In this document: one piece after another, positions 18,480 through 26,556 of the stretch
Numbering within the stretch: the stretch's first letter is position 1
Layout: each line of letters begins with the position of its first letter
DNA from: Alkalispirillum mobile
GTDB lineage: Bacteria; Pseudomonadota; Gammaproteobacteria; Nitrococcales; Halorhodospiraceae
DNA length: 64,000 nucleotides
Direction of reading: 5' to 3'
Assembly: GCF_003664325.1 (NCBI RefSeq)
Contig: NZ_RCDA01000001.1
Span: 1,614,866 to 1,678,865, forward strand
Notes under the pieces: generated by a model
Seen by the model: only the letters and a program-made list of their open reading frames with translations
What the model was told of the DNA's origin: nothing
Database searches by the model: none
Position numbers and translations under genes: made by a program

Positions 18480-19828
18480 GCGCCTGGACCCACCTGGTGG
18501 CCAGAGGCCTCTTCCCCCTGCACGAGCGACTGAAGGGCCACACCAGCGTCACCCAGCGCCGGGCCCTGGAGGCGAGCCAGTGGTGGCCGGCGGAGCAGCT
18601 GGCCGGGCTCCAGACGCAACGGCTGCAAGCCCTGTTGCGTGAGGTGGCCAGCCGGGTGCCCTATTACCGGCGGCTGTTCCAGGAGGAGGGCCTCACGCCG
18701 GAGCAGTTTGGCTCGCTCGAGGACCTGACCCGGCTGCCGGTCACGGACAAGGCATTGATCCGGGCACAAGGCCAGGACTGGCTGGCGGAGGGCGCCACCG
18801 GCCTGGTCCGACAGCAGACCAGCGGCTCCTCCGGAGAGCCACTGACCTTCTGGCTGAGCAAGGCGCGCATCAGCCTGGATATCGCCGCCAAGTGGCGCGC
18901 CACCCGCTGGTGGGACGTGGATATCGGCGACCGCGAGCTGGTGCTCTGGGGCTCGGCGGTGGAGAACCAGGCCCAGGACCGGGTCCGGGCCTGGCGCGAC
19001 CGGCTGATGCGCTCCCGGCTGGTGCCGGCGCAGGCGCTGGACGGGCCGGGCCTGGACGGGGTCATCGATCAGATTCGCCGGTTCCGCCCGCGCATGCTCT
19101 TCGGCTACCCCTCGGCGCTGGCCCGGGTGGCCTGGCGGGCGCGGGAGCAGGACCAGCGGCTGGGTGATCTGGGCATCCGCGTGGCTTTCACCACCTCGGA
19201 GGTGCTGCGCCCGGAGTGGCGCGGGGTGATCGGCGAGGTGATGGGCTGCGGCGTGGCCAACGAGTACGGCGCCCGGGACGCCGGTTTCATTGCCCGGGAA
19301 TGCCCGGCGGGGGGGCTGCACATCAGCGCCGAGTACCTGATTGTCGAGGTGCTGGACGACACCGACCAACCGGTCGCCCCCGGCGAAACCGGCCATATCG
19401 TGGTCACTAACCTGGCCGGGCCCGAGTTCCCCTTCATCCGCTACCGCACCGGCGACAGAGGTGCACTCGACCCTACCCCCTGCCCCTGCGGGCGCGCGCT
19501 GCCCCGGCTGAGCCGCCTGGAGGGCCGGTCCAACGACGGCCTGCTGGCCTGGAACGGCGCCTGGGTGCACGGCAGTCGCTTCAACTACCTGCTGCGGGAG
19601 ATCCAAGGGCTGCGGGCCTACAAGATCGTCCAGCACCGACGCGATGCGGTGGAGGTGCTGCTGAGCGCCGACCCGCCCCCCGACGAGGGGTTCGAGCAGC
19701 GGTTGCGGACCGCCTTTGCGGACGCCCTGGGGCCGGAGGTGGCTGTCACCCTGCGCCGGGTGGACACGGTGCCACCGGAGCCCAACGGCAAGCACCGCCA
19801 CGTGGTCTGCCGGGTAGAGAGCACCTAG
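18476..19828 (+). CDS. CapK/PaaK-like adenylate-forming enzyme
   Basis: A 450-residue member of the phenylacetate-CoA ligase/CapK branch of the ANL superfamily. Motifs in order: ATP loop QTSGSSGEPL (about residues 118-127), NEYGARDAG (about 261-269), YRTGDRG (about 322-328) and the C-terminal hinge region with EPNGKHRHV. CapK-like enzymes in capsule loci activate a carboxylate as an acyl-adenylate, often for transfer to CoA or a carrier. An acyl carrier protein gene lies 1.9 kb away, so delivery to that carrier is possible. Last gene of the plus-strand core operon. Its TAG stop shares the bases CTAG with the stop of the convergent amidotransferase gene. Confidence 0.88.
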   Translation: MSAWTHLVARGLFPLHERLKGHTSVTQRRALEASQWWPAEQLAGLQTQRLQALLREVASRVPYYRRLFQEEGLTPEQFGSLEDLTRLPVTDKALIRAQGQDWLAEGATGLVRQQTSGSSGEPLTFWLSKARISLDIAAKWRATRWWDVDIGDRELVLWGSAVENQAQDRVRAWRDRLMRSRLVPAQALDGPGLDGVIDQIRRFRPRMLFGYPSALARVAWRAREQDQRLGDLGIRVAFTTSEVLRPEWRGVIGEVMGCGVANEYGARDAGFIARECPAGGLHISAEYLIVEVLDDTDQPVAPGETGHIVVTNLAGPEFPFIRYRTGDRGALDPTPCPCGRALPRLSRLEGRSNDGLLAWNGAWVHGSRFNYLLREIQGLRAYKIVQHRRDAVEVLLSADPPPDEGFEQRLRTAFADALGPEVAVTLRRVDTVPPEPNGKHRHVVCRVEST

Positions 19829-21681
19829 GCCTGAGCAGCCCGGGGCAACCGGACCGAGCTGTCGGCCGGATGCGCCTCCAGCCACAAATCCAGCATCATC
19901 AGGATCCAGACGAAATCGCCGTAGTAGGCGGAGTGGCCCTCCCGGTGTAGCCGGATCAGCTCATCGATGAAGGCCGGGCGCAGGAAGCCCTGCCCCTTGA
20001 GGCGCAGCAGGCTGTCGTAGGCCATCTCCCGCAGCGGGGCGTGCTCGTGCATCCAGACCCCGAAGGGCAGGCCAAAGCCGTGTTTCTTCTTGTCGATGAT
20101 CTCGGCGGGCAGAAAACCGGACAGCGCCTCCTTGTAGAAGTGGCGCAGACGCCCCTTTTGCAGCTTCAGTGTTGAGGGGACCCGGCAGGAGAACTCGACC
20201 AGGTCATCGTCCAGCATGGGGTAGGCCACGTCGAGCCCGGCCAGTTGCACCATCCGGCTCACCTTGCGCAGGTCGTTGTCCGCCAGGGTCTGCTGCCAGT
20301 CCAGATACATCATGCGGTTGAGGCTGGTAGCCTCCGCCGGACGGTGGTAGATGTCGCGCATCAGCCCCCAGGGGGCGTCCCGGTCGATGGCGGCAAGGAA
20401 GTCCGGCGCCAGCATGTCCTCCACCGCCAGCCGGTGCAGGTAGTTATAGGTCTGCATGCGGTCGGGCAGGGGGATGCGGGCCTGCTCCACGTAGCTGCGC
20501 GCCTTGCCCAGCACCGGCAGCCCCCGCGGCAGGGTAGTGAACAGGGGCTCCAGGGCGCGGCGGGCGGCCTCCGGCAAGCGGCCCCAGTGCTCGAACACGC
20601 CCTGTTTGGCGTAACGGGCGTTACCGGCGAACAGCTCATCCCCACCATCGCCGGCGAGCATGCGGGTCACGCCCTGATCGGCGGCCACCCGGGCGCAGAA
20701 ATAGGCGGGCAGGGCCGAGGAATTGCCGAAGGGCTCGTCGTAGCTGGCCGCGATCAGCGGCACCGCCTCCACCACGTCCTCGGGAGTCACGTAATACTCG
20801 TGGGCGCGGGTGCCGAAATGGTGGGCAGCGATGCGCGCATAGGGCAGCTCATCGTAACCCTCGGCGTGAAAGCCGATGCTGAAGGTATCGGCCTCGCCCG
20901 GGCGCACGTCGGCGAGCATGCCGGCGACGGTAGAGCTGTCCAGCCCCCCGCTGAGGAAGGCACCCGGCCGATCCACGTCGGCCCGCCGGCGCACCGACTC
21001 ACGCAGCCGCCCACGCAGTTCCTCGCCCAGCGCCGACTCGTCAGCGGCGTCAGGCTCGTCGAATCGGGGTTGCCAGTGGGGACGGACCTGCACCTCGCCG
21101 GCCTCCGCCTCAAGACAGTGGGCGCCCTGCAACTTGGCCAAGCCGGGAAAGAGGCTCACCGGCGCCGGCAGCATGTGGAAGAACAGGTAGTGGTAGAGCC
21201 CCTCCGCGGTCGGGGTGCGGGACAAGCCCGGGTGGGCCAACACGCTGTCCGCCGTGCTGCCGAAGACCACCCCGCCGGGGATGCGGGCGTAGTGCAGCGG
21301 CTGCTGCCCGATCCGGTCCACGCCGGCCAGCACGCGCCCCTGTGCGGTGTCGATCACCACCAGGGCGAAGTCCCCGCCCAGCCGGTCGAACAGCCCCGCC
21401 CCATACTGCTGCCAGGCATGGAGCAGGGCACGGGCGTGATCCTTCGCGGCGGCATACTCGGCCAGCTCGCGGTCGCGCCAGAAGGGGTGACCGACCAGCG
21501 CCGCGATCCGGCCCTGATCGTCCTCTACCAGCCAGCCGTCCCGGACCAGGCAGGCGGCACGCGGGTTGGCCCGGTGCTGGGTGCCGGCCCCGTGGCGTGC
21601 CGCCAGGCTCTCTGCCCTCTCACGAATGTCGCGCCCGTCCTGTCCGCCGCCCGTGCTCAGCCAGCCGCAAAGTCCCGCCAT
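19825..21681 (-). CDS. Asparagine synthase-family amidotransferase (second copy)
   Basis: A 618-residue two-domain protein. The synthase domain is intact: PP-loop FLSGGLDSSTVAG and GDGGDELFAG. The glutaminase domain is divergent. From the ATG at 21681 it begins MAGLCGWLST, so the only candidate nucleophile is Cys5, not Cys2. From the ATG at 21693 (MDDQMAGLCGW) it would be Cys9. GAGGA abuts the 21693 ATG and lies 12 bases before the 21681 ATG, so the start is uncertain. Either the first residues are removed, as in PurF-type propeptides, or the protein uses ammonia. It is divergent from the acyl carrier protein gene and convergent with the CapK-like gene. Confidence 0.88.
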   Translation of the reverse strand: MAGLCGWLSTGGGQDGRDIRERAESLAARHGAGTQHRANPRAACLVRDGWLVEDDQGRIAALVGHPFWRDRELAEYAAAKDHARALLHAWQQYGAGLFDRLGGDFALVVIDTAQGRVLAGVDRIGQQPLHYARIPGGVVFGSTADSVLAHPGLSRTPTAEGLYHYLFFHMLPAPVSLFPGLAKLQGAHCLEAEAGEVQVRPHWQPRFDEPDAADESALGEELRGRLRESVRRRADVDRPGAFLSGGLDSSTVAGMLADVRPGEADTFSIGFHAEGYDELPYARIAAHHFGTRAHEYYVTPEDVVEAVPLIAASYDEPFGNSSALPAYFCARVAADQGVTRMLAGDGGDELFAGNARYAKQGVFEHWGRLPEAARRALEPLFTTLPRGLPVLGKARSYVEQARIPLPDRMQTYNYLHRLAVEDMLAPDFLAAIDRDAPWGLMRDIYHRPAEATSLNRMMYLDWQQTLADNDLRKVSRMVQLAGLDVAYPMLDDDLVEFSCRVPSTLKLQKGRLRHFYKEALSGFLPAEIIDKKKHGFGLPFGVWMHEHAPLREMAYDSLLRLKGQGFLRPAFIDELIRLHREGHSAYYGDFVWILMMLDLWLEAHPADSSVRLPRAAQA

Positions 21682-21751
21682 TTGGTCATCCATTCCTCAA
21701 GTCAGCTGCTACAATTCGATGTGTTTCACACACCTCGGAGGTAACTGTTTC

Positions 21752-22006
21752 ATGTCAAGTCTAGACCAGGTCAGGGATATCCTGGACAGCGCACTCAGCC
21801 TGAACGGCCGGGCCCAATCCTTCGACCGCGACACCGTGCTGCTGGGGGACCTTCCGGAGCTGGACTCGATGGCGGTGGTGTCCGTCATCACCGAGCTGGA
21901 ACAACGCTTTGGCATCGTGGTGGAGGATGACGATGTCAGCGCCGAAACCTTCGAGACCGTGGGCGCCCTCTGCGACTTCGTGGAATCGAAGCTGGAAGAG
22001 GCCTGA
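21752..22006 (+). CDS. Acyl carrier protein
   Basis: An 84-residue acidic protein with the four-helix carrier-protein pattern: MSSLDQVRDILDSAL, then LLGDLPELDSMAVVSVITELEQRFGI, then FETVGALCDFVESKL. Ser39 in LDSMAV is the phosphopantetheine attachment site, so the holo form can hold an acyl or aminoacyl group. A strong CGGAGGT Shine-Dalgarno sequence lies about 9 bases upstream. It is followed after 13 bases by the hydrolase-glycosyltransferase fusion. Likely partners are the CapK-like enzyme at 18476, the acyl-CoA ligase at 29954 and the XrtA hydrolases; small carrier proteins of this kind recur in XrtA loci. Confidence 0.92.
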   Translation: MSSLDQVRDILDSALSLNGRAQSFDRDTVLLGDLPELDSMAVVSVITELEQRFGIVVEDDDVSAETFETVGALCDFVESKLEEA

Positions 22007-22019
22007 GGGTCCCCGCTGC

Positions 22020-23807
22020 ATGGAAGCCGGATTTCTGGACGGCACCCAGGGGCCGCTTTTTCATGTCCTCCACCCACCGAGAACGGCCGAGGCCAAGGGC
22101 TGTGTGCTCTATGTGCCCCCCTTCGCCGAGGAGCTGAACAAATCCCGCCGCATGGTGGCGGAGCAGGCGCGCAGGCTGGCGGCTGCCGGCTACGCCGTGC
22201 TGCTGCCCGACCTTTACGGCTGTGGCGACAGCGGCGGCGACTTGCCGGAAGCCCGCTGGGACGGGTGGCTGGATGATCTCCGTCTCTGCGCGGAGACGCT
22301 CTGTGAACGCTTTCCCGCCCCCCTGTATCTGTGGGGCCTGCGCACAGGGTGCCTGCTGGCCGGGGCGCTGGCTCAGGGCCTGCAGGTGCCGCCCGCGGGG
22401 CTCGTCTACTGGCAACCGGTCAGCAACGGCAAGCTCTTTCTGACTCAGTTTCTGCGTCTGCGCATGGCGGCCGGCATGATGGGCGGGGACCGGGAGACCA
22501 CGACCGAACTGCGCAACCGCCTGGGCGCTGGCGAGACCCTGGAGATCGCCGGCTACGCCCTCACGCCCCACATGGCCCAGGCGCTGGAAGCCGCGCGCCT
22601 GTCGTCACCGCCGCAGGACACCCCGGTGCACTGGCTGGAGGTGATGCAAGGCGACGCCCCGCAACTCCCGCCCGCCAGCCAGCGGAAGGTGGATGACTGG
22701 CGGGAGGCCGGCGCCAACGTGCACGCCACGGTGGTGTCCGGCGAACCCTTCTGGTCCACGCAGGAGATCCGCACCGTACCCGCCCTGTGGCAAAAGACCC
22801 TGGGGTGCCTACAGCGCGGGTCGGAGCGGGCGGTCGCGGGTACCAGCCCGACGACACAACCGCTGGTCTCTGTGATCATGCCGGCGTTCAATGCCGCTGC
22901 CTACATCGAAGAGGCCATCGATAGCATTCTGGCGCAGGATTATCCAAACAAGGAACTGATCGTCATCGACGACGGCTCCAGCGACGACACCGTGGCCCGG
23001 GTACAAGCCTACGGCGACCGGGTTCGGCTGCTCACCCAGGCCAACCAGGGCTCAGCGGTGGCGCGCAATCAGGGCCTGGATGCCGCCCAAGGGGCGTACA
23101 TCGCCTTTCTCGACTCCGACGACGTGTGGCTGCCGGGCAAACTGACGGCGCAGGTGGGCTACCTGGAGGCGCATCCGGAGATCGGGATGATCTACTCCGA
23201 ATGGCTACCGTGGAAGCCGAACGAGAGCGGCCATTTCCCAGCGCCAGAAAACATGGTGCCCAACCTGGCCGCAGACCTACCGCCCCCAGAGCAGCTGCCG
23301 ATCGTGCCCGAGGGCTCTGGATGGCTCTACAACCGGCTGCTTTTCGGCTCGTTACTGCATACCATCACTGTCATGGCTCGGCGCAGCCTCATCGAAAAGG
23401 TGGGACGGTTTGATCCCGAGCTAAAGCGGGGGCAGGACTATGATTACTGGTTGCGCGCCTCGCGGCAGACTGAAATCCGCCAGATAGACCGGATTTTTGC
23501 CCTCTACCGCCTGCACGGCGGCGGGTGCATCAACCAGTGGCCAGACGTCAATTATGAGCAGCTGGTGGTGGAGAAAGCGCTCGCTCGCTGGGGCCTCGAG
23601 GGGCCGGACGGGGGCCGTTCGGACTGGACCGCGGTACAGCGGCGCCTGGCCTACGCCTGCTTTAATTTCGGCTATCATCACTACTGGCAGGGCCATCCGA
23701 AACTAGCCAGGCGGGCATTCCTCACTGCGCTCTCCAAACACCCACTACATCTCCCCAGTTGGCGCTACGCGGGGCTCAGTATGATCAAGTCCATGGTGCG
23801 AGGCTAG
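22020..23807 (+). CDS. Fusion: exosortase A-associated hydrolase 2 + GT2 glycosyltransferase
   Basis: A 595-residue protein of two parts in one frame. Residues 1-265 resemble the alpha/beta-hydrolase TIGR03101 (LYVPPFAEELNKSRRM, LLPDLYGCGDSGGD). Its nucleophile elbow reads WGLRTG, with Arg108 where Ser or Cys is expected, so it may be a non-hydrolytic acyl binder. After a short linker, residues 281-595 are a GT2 enzyme: PLVSVIMPAFNAAAYIEEAI, VIDDGSSDDT, FLDSDDVW (the DxD metal site) and RGQDYDYWLRAS. The GAGGGT sequence after the carrier-protein stop serves as ribosome binding site for ATG 22020. The link of a carrier-protein-associated hydrolase to a sugar transferase suggests that acylation and glycosylation are coupled; this is inference. 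Confidence 0.9.
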   Translation: MEAGFLDGTQGPLFHVLHPPRTAEAKGCVLYVPPFAEELNKSRRMVAEQARRLAAAGYAVLLPDLYGCGDSGGDLPEARWDGWLDDLRLCAETLCERFPAPLYLWGLRTGCLLAGALAQGLQVPPAGLVYWQPVSNGKLFLTQFLRLRMAAGMMGGDRETTTELRNRLGAGETLEIAGYALTPHMAQALEAARLSSPPQDTPVHWLEVMQGDAPQLPPASQRKVDDWREAGANVHATVVSGEPFWSTQEIRTVPALWQKTLGCLQRGSERAVAGTSPTTQPLVSVIMPAFNAAAYIEEAIDSILAQDYPNKELIVIDDGSSDDTVARVQAYGDRVRLLTQANQGSAVARNQGLDAAQGAYIAFLDSDDVWLPGKLTAQVGYLEAHPEIGMIYSEWLPWKPNESGHFPAPENMVPNLAADLPPPEQLPIVPEGSGWLYNRLLFGSLLHTITVMARRSLIEKVGRFDPELKRGQDYDYWLRASRQTEIRQIDRIFALYRLHGGGCINQWPDVNYEQLVVEKALARWGLEGPDGGRSDWTAVQRRLAYACFNFGYHHYWQGHPKLARRAFLTALSKHPLHLPSWRYAGLSMIKSMVRG

Positions 23808-23865
23808 ACTGCCCCGCATCACCCCCTCTAAGCCCTAATCGACCTCCGGTTTATTCTGGGGCCCC

Positions 23866-25338
23866 TTATTTTGATGACCACCGCAAACGCGCCCCAATCG
23901 GCTCGAGCGCCCTCAAGATGCGATAGAGTTCCGACTTCATCGGATGGTCTAGAAGGTGCACTCCCACCACCCAGCCCACCACGGCTAAGCTCCCACCCGC
24001 CATCAAGACAATCACCCTAGGCACGGCCTCGCGCCCCACCTCATCCACCAGGAACATAATCATCACCGGCCCCAGCACAGAATAGGCGACCAGCAGCAAC
24101 GCGGGCGCAACGAAGGTGAACAAACGCCGAAAGCCAAGTCCGAAGGCCCGCTTCAAGGCCATTTGCGAGAATACCGCTTGGGCGAGAAAAGCAATGACCA
24201 ACAACGCAACGACTTGCTCCAACTCCAACCATAAGGAAGTCATCAGCACCAGAATGCGCACCGACTGGATGGCTATTTCTGTGTTTAGCACCAGGCCCAC
24301 ACGACCCACTGCGGTAAGCGAGGAGTTATAGAGCGAATAAGGGGTCACGATGATGGCGTAGGCCGTGATCATGGCAGCCATTGGCACCGAACGCTCCCAC
24401 TGGGGGCCGAAAAGGAATAGAATCAATGGTTCGGAGAGCACAGCCAATACGCCTAATACAGGCGCTACAACCGCAACCATGTAGTTCATGGTCTGTCCGT
24501 AAAGCTGAGCAGCATCCCCCCCTTGCCGGACGCTCTTGGCAAAAACCGGGAAGTGGACCCCCTTGACTAATCGTGTCACCCGCCCGACTAACATCCGCCG
24601 CAGCCCTACAGCGCGACTATAAAAACCCACCTCAGAAAAACCTAGCGTGCGACCGAAAATCAAGTCGGGTGCGCTTCGCCCCATTTCATTCACTATGCCA
24701 GAGAGACTGACAATGGAACCAAAACGCACTACTGCTGAGAGACCGGATAGCCCAGGTAGAATCCAGACCTGGCCAGGCCTGAAGTAATTCAGCATGATTA
24801 CCTTCGAAACATGCTGTGCAATAGACCCCCAGACCATACTTAAGTAGCTTTCACCCATCCAGGCGGCACTAATGGTGACGGCCGCATTCACGAATGCCCC
24901 CGCACCATGCACGATGGCCAACTTGTCGAATTCCAGTTCTCGGCGCAGCAAGGACAGCAGCGGCGTGCCAAAGGGCATGATCAGAAAATTGAAGGCCAGC
25001 AGAGACAAGACCTCGGCTACGCCCGGGTGTCCGTAAAATGAGGCCATGGGGGTACTGATCAAAAACAGCGCTAGCGCGATGGCCCACGAGGTAATCAGTG
25101 CAACCGAGAATGCAGCCCGAAACTCCCGTTCGCCCACGCGTTTCGCTTGGATGAGGTACTGCCCGACACCAAACTCACGGAATAAATGGGCAAAGCCAAG
25201 GATGGCCACTGACACCGAGAAGATGCCGATCTCCTCGGGCGTCAGCAGGCGGGAGACGACCACGACGCTGATAAAGCCGAAGATAAACGCCGCCATCTGG
25301 GCGATGGCGCTTACGCCCAAGCCCCGTCTGACATTCAT
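23866..25338 (-). CDS. Wzx-like polysaccharide flippase (MVF/MOP superfamily)
   Basis: A 490-residue integral membrane protein with about 12-14 hydrophobic helices. It starts MNVRRGLGVSAIAQMAAFIFG and soon has VVSRLLTPEEIGIFSVSVA, the typical N-terminal block of O-antigen and exopolysaccharide flippases (PF01943/PF13440 type). It should move the undecaprenyl-linked repeat unit to the periplasm. It is the last gene of a minus-strand operon with the kinase-like, unknown and O-ligase genes, which fits a flip-then-polymerise or ligate step. It converges with the hydrolase-GT2 gene, 58 bases apart, with a GGGGCCCC palindrome between the stops but no clear terminator. Confidence 0.92.
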   Translation of the reverse strand: MNVRRGLGVSAIAQMAAFIFGFISVVVVSRLLTPEEIGIFSVSVAILGFAHLFREFGVGQYLIQAKRVGEREFRAAFSVALITSWAIALALFLISTPMASFYGHPGVAEVLSLLAFNFLIMPFGTPLLSLLRRELEFDKLAIVHGAGAFVNAAVTISAAWMGESYLSMVWGSIAQHVSKVIMLNYFRPGQVWILPGLSGLSAVVRFGSIVSLSGIVNEMGRSAPDLIFGRTLGFSEVGFYSRAVGLRRMLVGRVTRLVKGVHFPVFAKSVRQGGDAAQLYGQTMNYMVAVVAPVLGVLAVLSEPLILFLFGPQWERSVPMAAMITAYAIIVTPYSLYNSSLTAVGRVGLVLNTEIAIQSVRILVLMTSLWLELEQVVALLVIAFLAQAVFSQMALKRAFGLGFRRLFTFVAPALLLVAYSVLGPVMIMFLVDEVGREAVPRVIVLMAGGSLAVVGWVVGVHLLDHPMKSELYRILRALEPIGARLRWSSK

Positions 25339-25417
25339 AGGACTGTCGGTCTACCTTGGGTGCACCGACCGGAAAGTGGCCCCCAGAAACTAACCACCCC
25401 TGGTGAGTCGCCCCGGG

Positions 25418-26506
25418 TCATGCCGGCAATGCCTTCTGAAGATCACGAATGGCGGCGTAGATCTGACAGTGCCGGCTGATGCGGCGATGCCACGTTGTTG
25501 GCCGCTTCGGCACCAACGAGAGAAGTCGGGCGACCCGGTAGTTGACGAAGAGTAGCCGCAATACCGGTGAGGCACTCCAAAACCCCACGTAGCTCAGAGT
25601 CGGATCATACCCCTTCAAAAAGGCATCGATCAGTTGGCGATGCTGACGACCAACAGAACGCTGCGCCCAGGTTTCCACCTGAAAGACAAAGTAGCTCAAG
25701 TCGAACAAAGGCTCTCCCCAGCCTGCGCTGACAAAATCCAGGCCGACAACTCCATCACCGTCCAGCAATAGGTTGCCAGGAAAGAAGTCACCGTGTACGG
25801 CGCAGGTACGGCCATTCAGTGTTTCTGCCTGTTCACATTGCCTTGCAACGTAGGCACGAACCCCTTCCCAATCACAGCGCAGCAAGGGCTTGTAATGAGT
25901 GTCGAGTAGCGCAGTAATACGCTCCAGCGTCATATCGGCAAGTCGATGAATATCCCTTTTGGGGGGCGGTTTTTCTCCAGCTGCCGCACCGGGATAATAG
26001 TCATCCGTTGTCTCTTGGAACCGACGCAGCCACTGTCCGCAGGCTCGGAAGCTATGCATCAGGTCATCCCCCACATCCGCCCGCCTTGCGAAGCGGGGGA
26101 CTGCCAAGAGCTTATCGTGCAAACGGACACCTGGCGTATGCCGGGTTACAATGAGACGCTGCTCCGGAAAGGAGAACAAGGGCGGGGGCACACGGAAACG
26201 GCTATCCCCTGAAAAAGCCTGATAAACACGGCAGTTCAAGTCATAATCGCGGATGATGAGCCGCCGTTTCAGGTCTTCCTTGGCCGGGTTGGCGTGCAGC
26301 ACTTTGGCCCATAAGTCCTCCTGCTCACCGTTGGGGAACACGACTCTATAACGGGCAACGAATGAACTTTGCCTACGCTGCCGCCGAACACGCTCGATAT
26401 GCTGCGGCTCTCCGAGGGAGCGTTCTGAGAGACCGACTCTGAGGGACGCTACTACGGATTCTTCATCAAACTGTTCCGCGCTGCTCTTCATGGATGGTGT
26501 GCCCAT
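25418..26506 (-). CDS. Aminoglycoside phosphotransferase-like kinase
   Basis: A 362-residue protein with the APH/choline-kinase active site: AVHGDFFPGN (His238, Asp240, Asn245; catalytic loop) and VGLDFVSAGWGEPLFDLSYF (Asp257; metal-binding). The N-lobe has the nucleotide-site lysine in LWAKVLH (Lys68). Such kinases phosphorylate hydroxyls of sugars, choline or antibiotics. Inside a flippase/O-ligase operon the likely substrate is a sugar or polyol group of the polymer, not a drug. The ATG at 26506 is followed by another at 26491 (MKSSAEQF), either of which could be used. It is 50 bases downstream of the unknown 595-residue gene. Confidence 0.85.
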   Translation of the reverse strand: MGTPSMKSSAEQFDEESVVASLRVGLSERSLGEPQHIERVRRQRRQSSFVARYRVVFPNGEQEDLWAKVLHANPAKEDLKRRLIIRDYDLNCRVYQAFSGDSRFRVPPPLFSFPEQRLIVTRHTPGVRLHDKLLAVPRFARRADVGDDLMHSFRACGQWLRRFQETTDDYYPGAAAGEKPPPKRDIHRLADMTLERITALLDTHYKPLLRCDWEGVRAYVARQCEQAETLNGRTCAVHGDFFPGNLLLDGDGVVGLDFVSAGWGEPLFDLSYFVFQVETWAQRSVGRQHRQLIDAFLKGYDPTLSYVGFWSASPVLRLLFVNYRVARLLSLVPKRPTTWHRRISRHCQIYAAIRDLQKALPA

Positions 26507-26556
26507 ATCCTCTGGTTAACTGCCTTGTTATCCCTCGCTGATAGCCCCAAGACGAA

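Noticed and set aside
23858-23865. GGGGCCCC palindrome as a terminator between flippase and hydrolase-GT2 genes
   Set aside because: The arms are only four bases with no loop, and no T-run follows in a useful position.
25418-26506. Kinase-like gene as antibiotic resistance
   Set aside because: The APH fold alone is not evidence of drug resistance; its place between flippase and O-ligase genes argues for a polysaccharide substrate.
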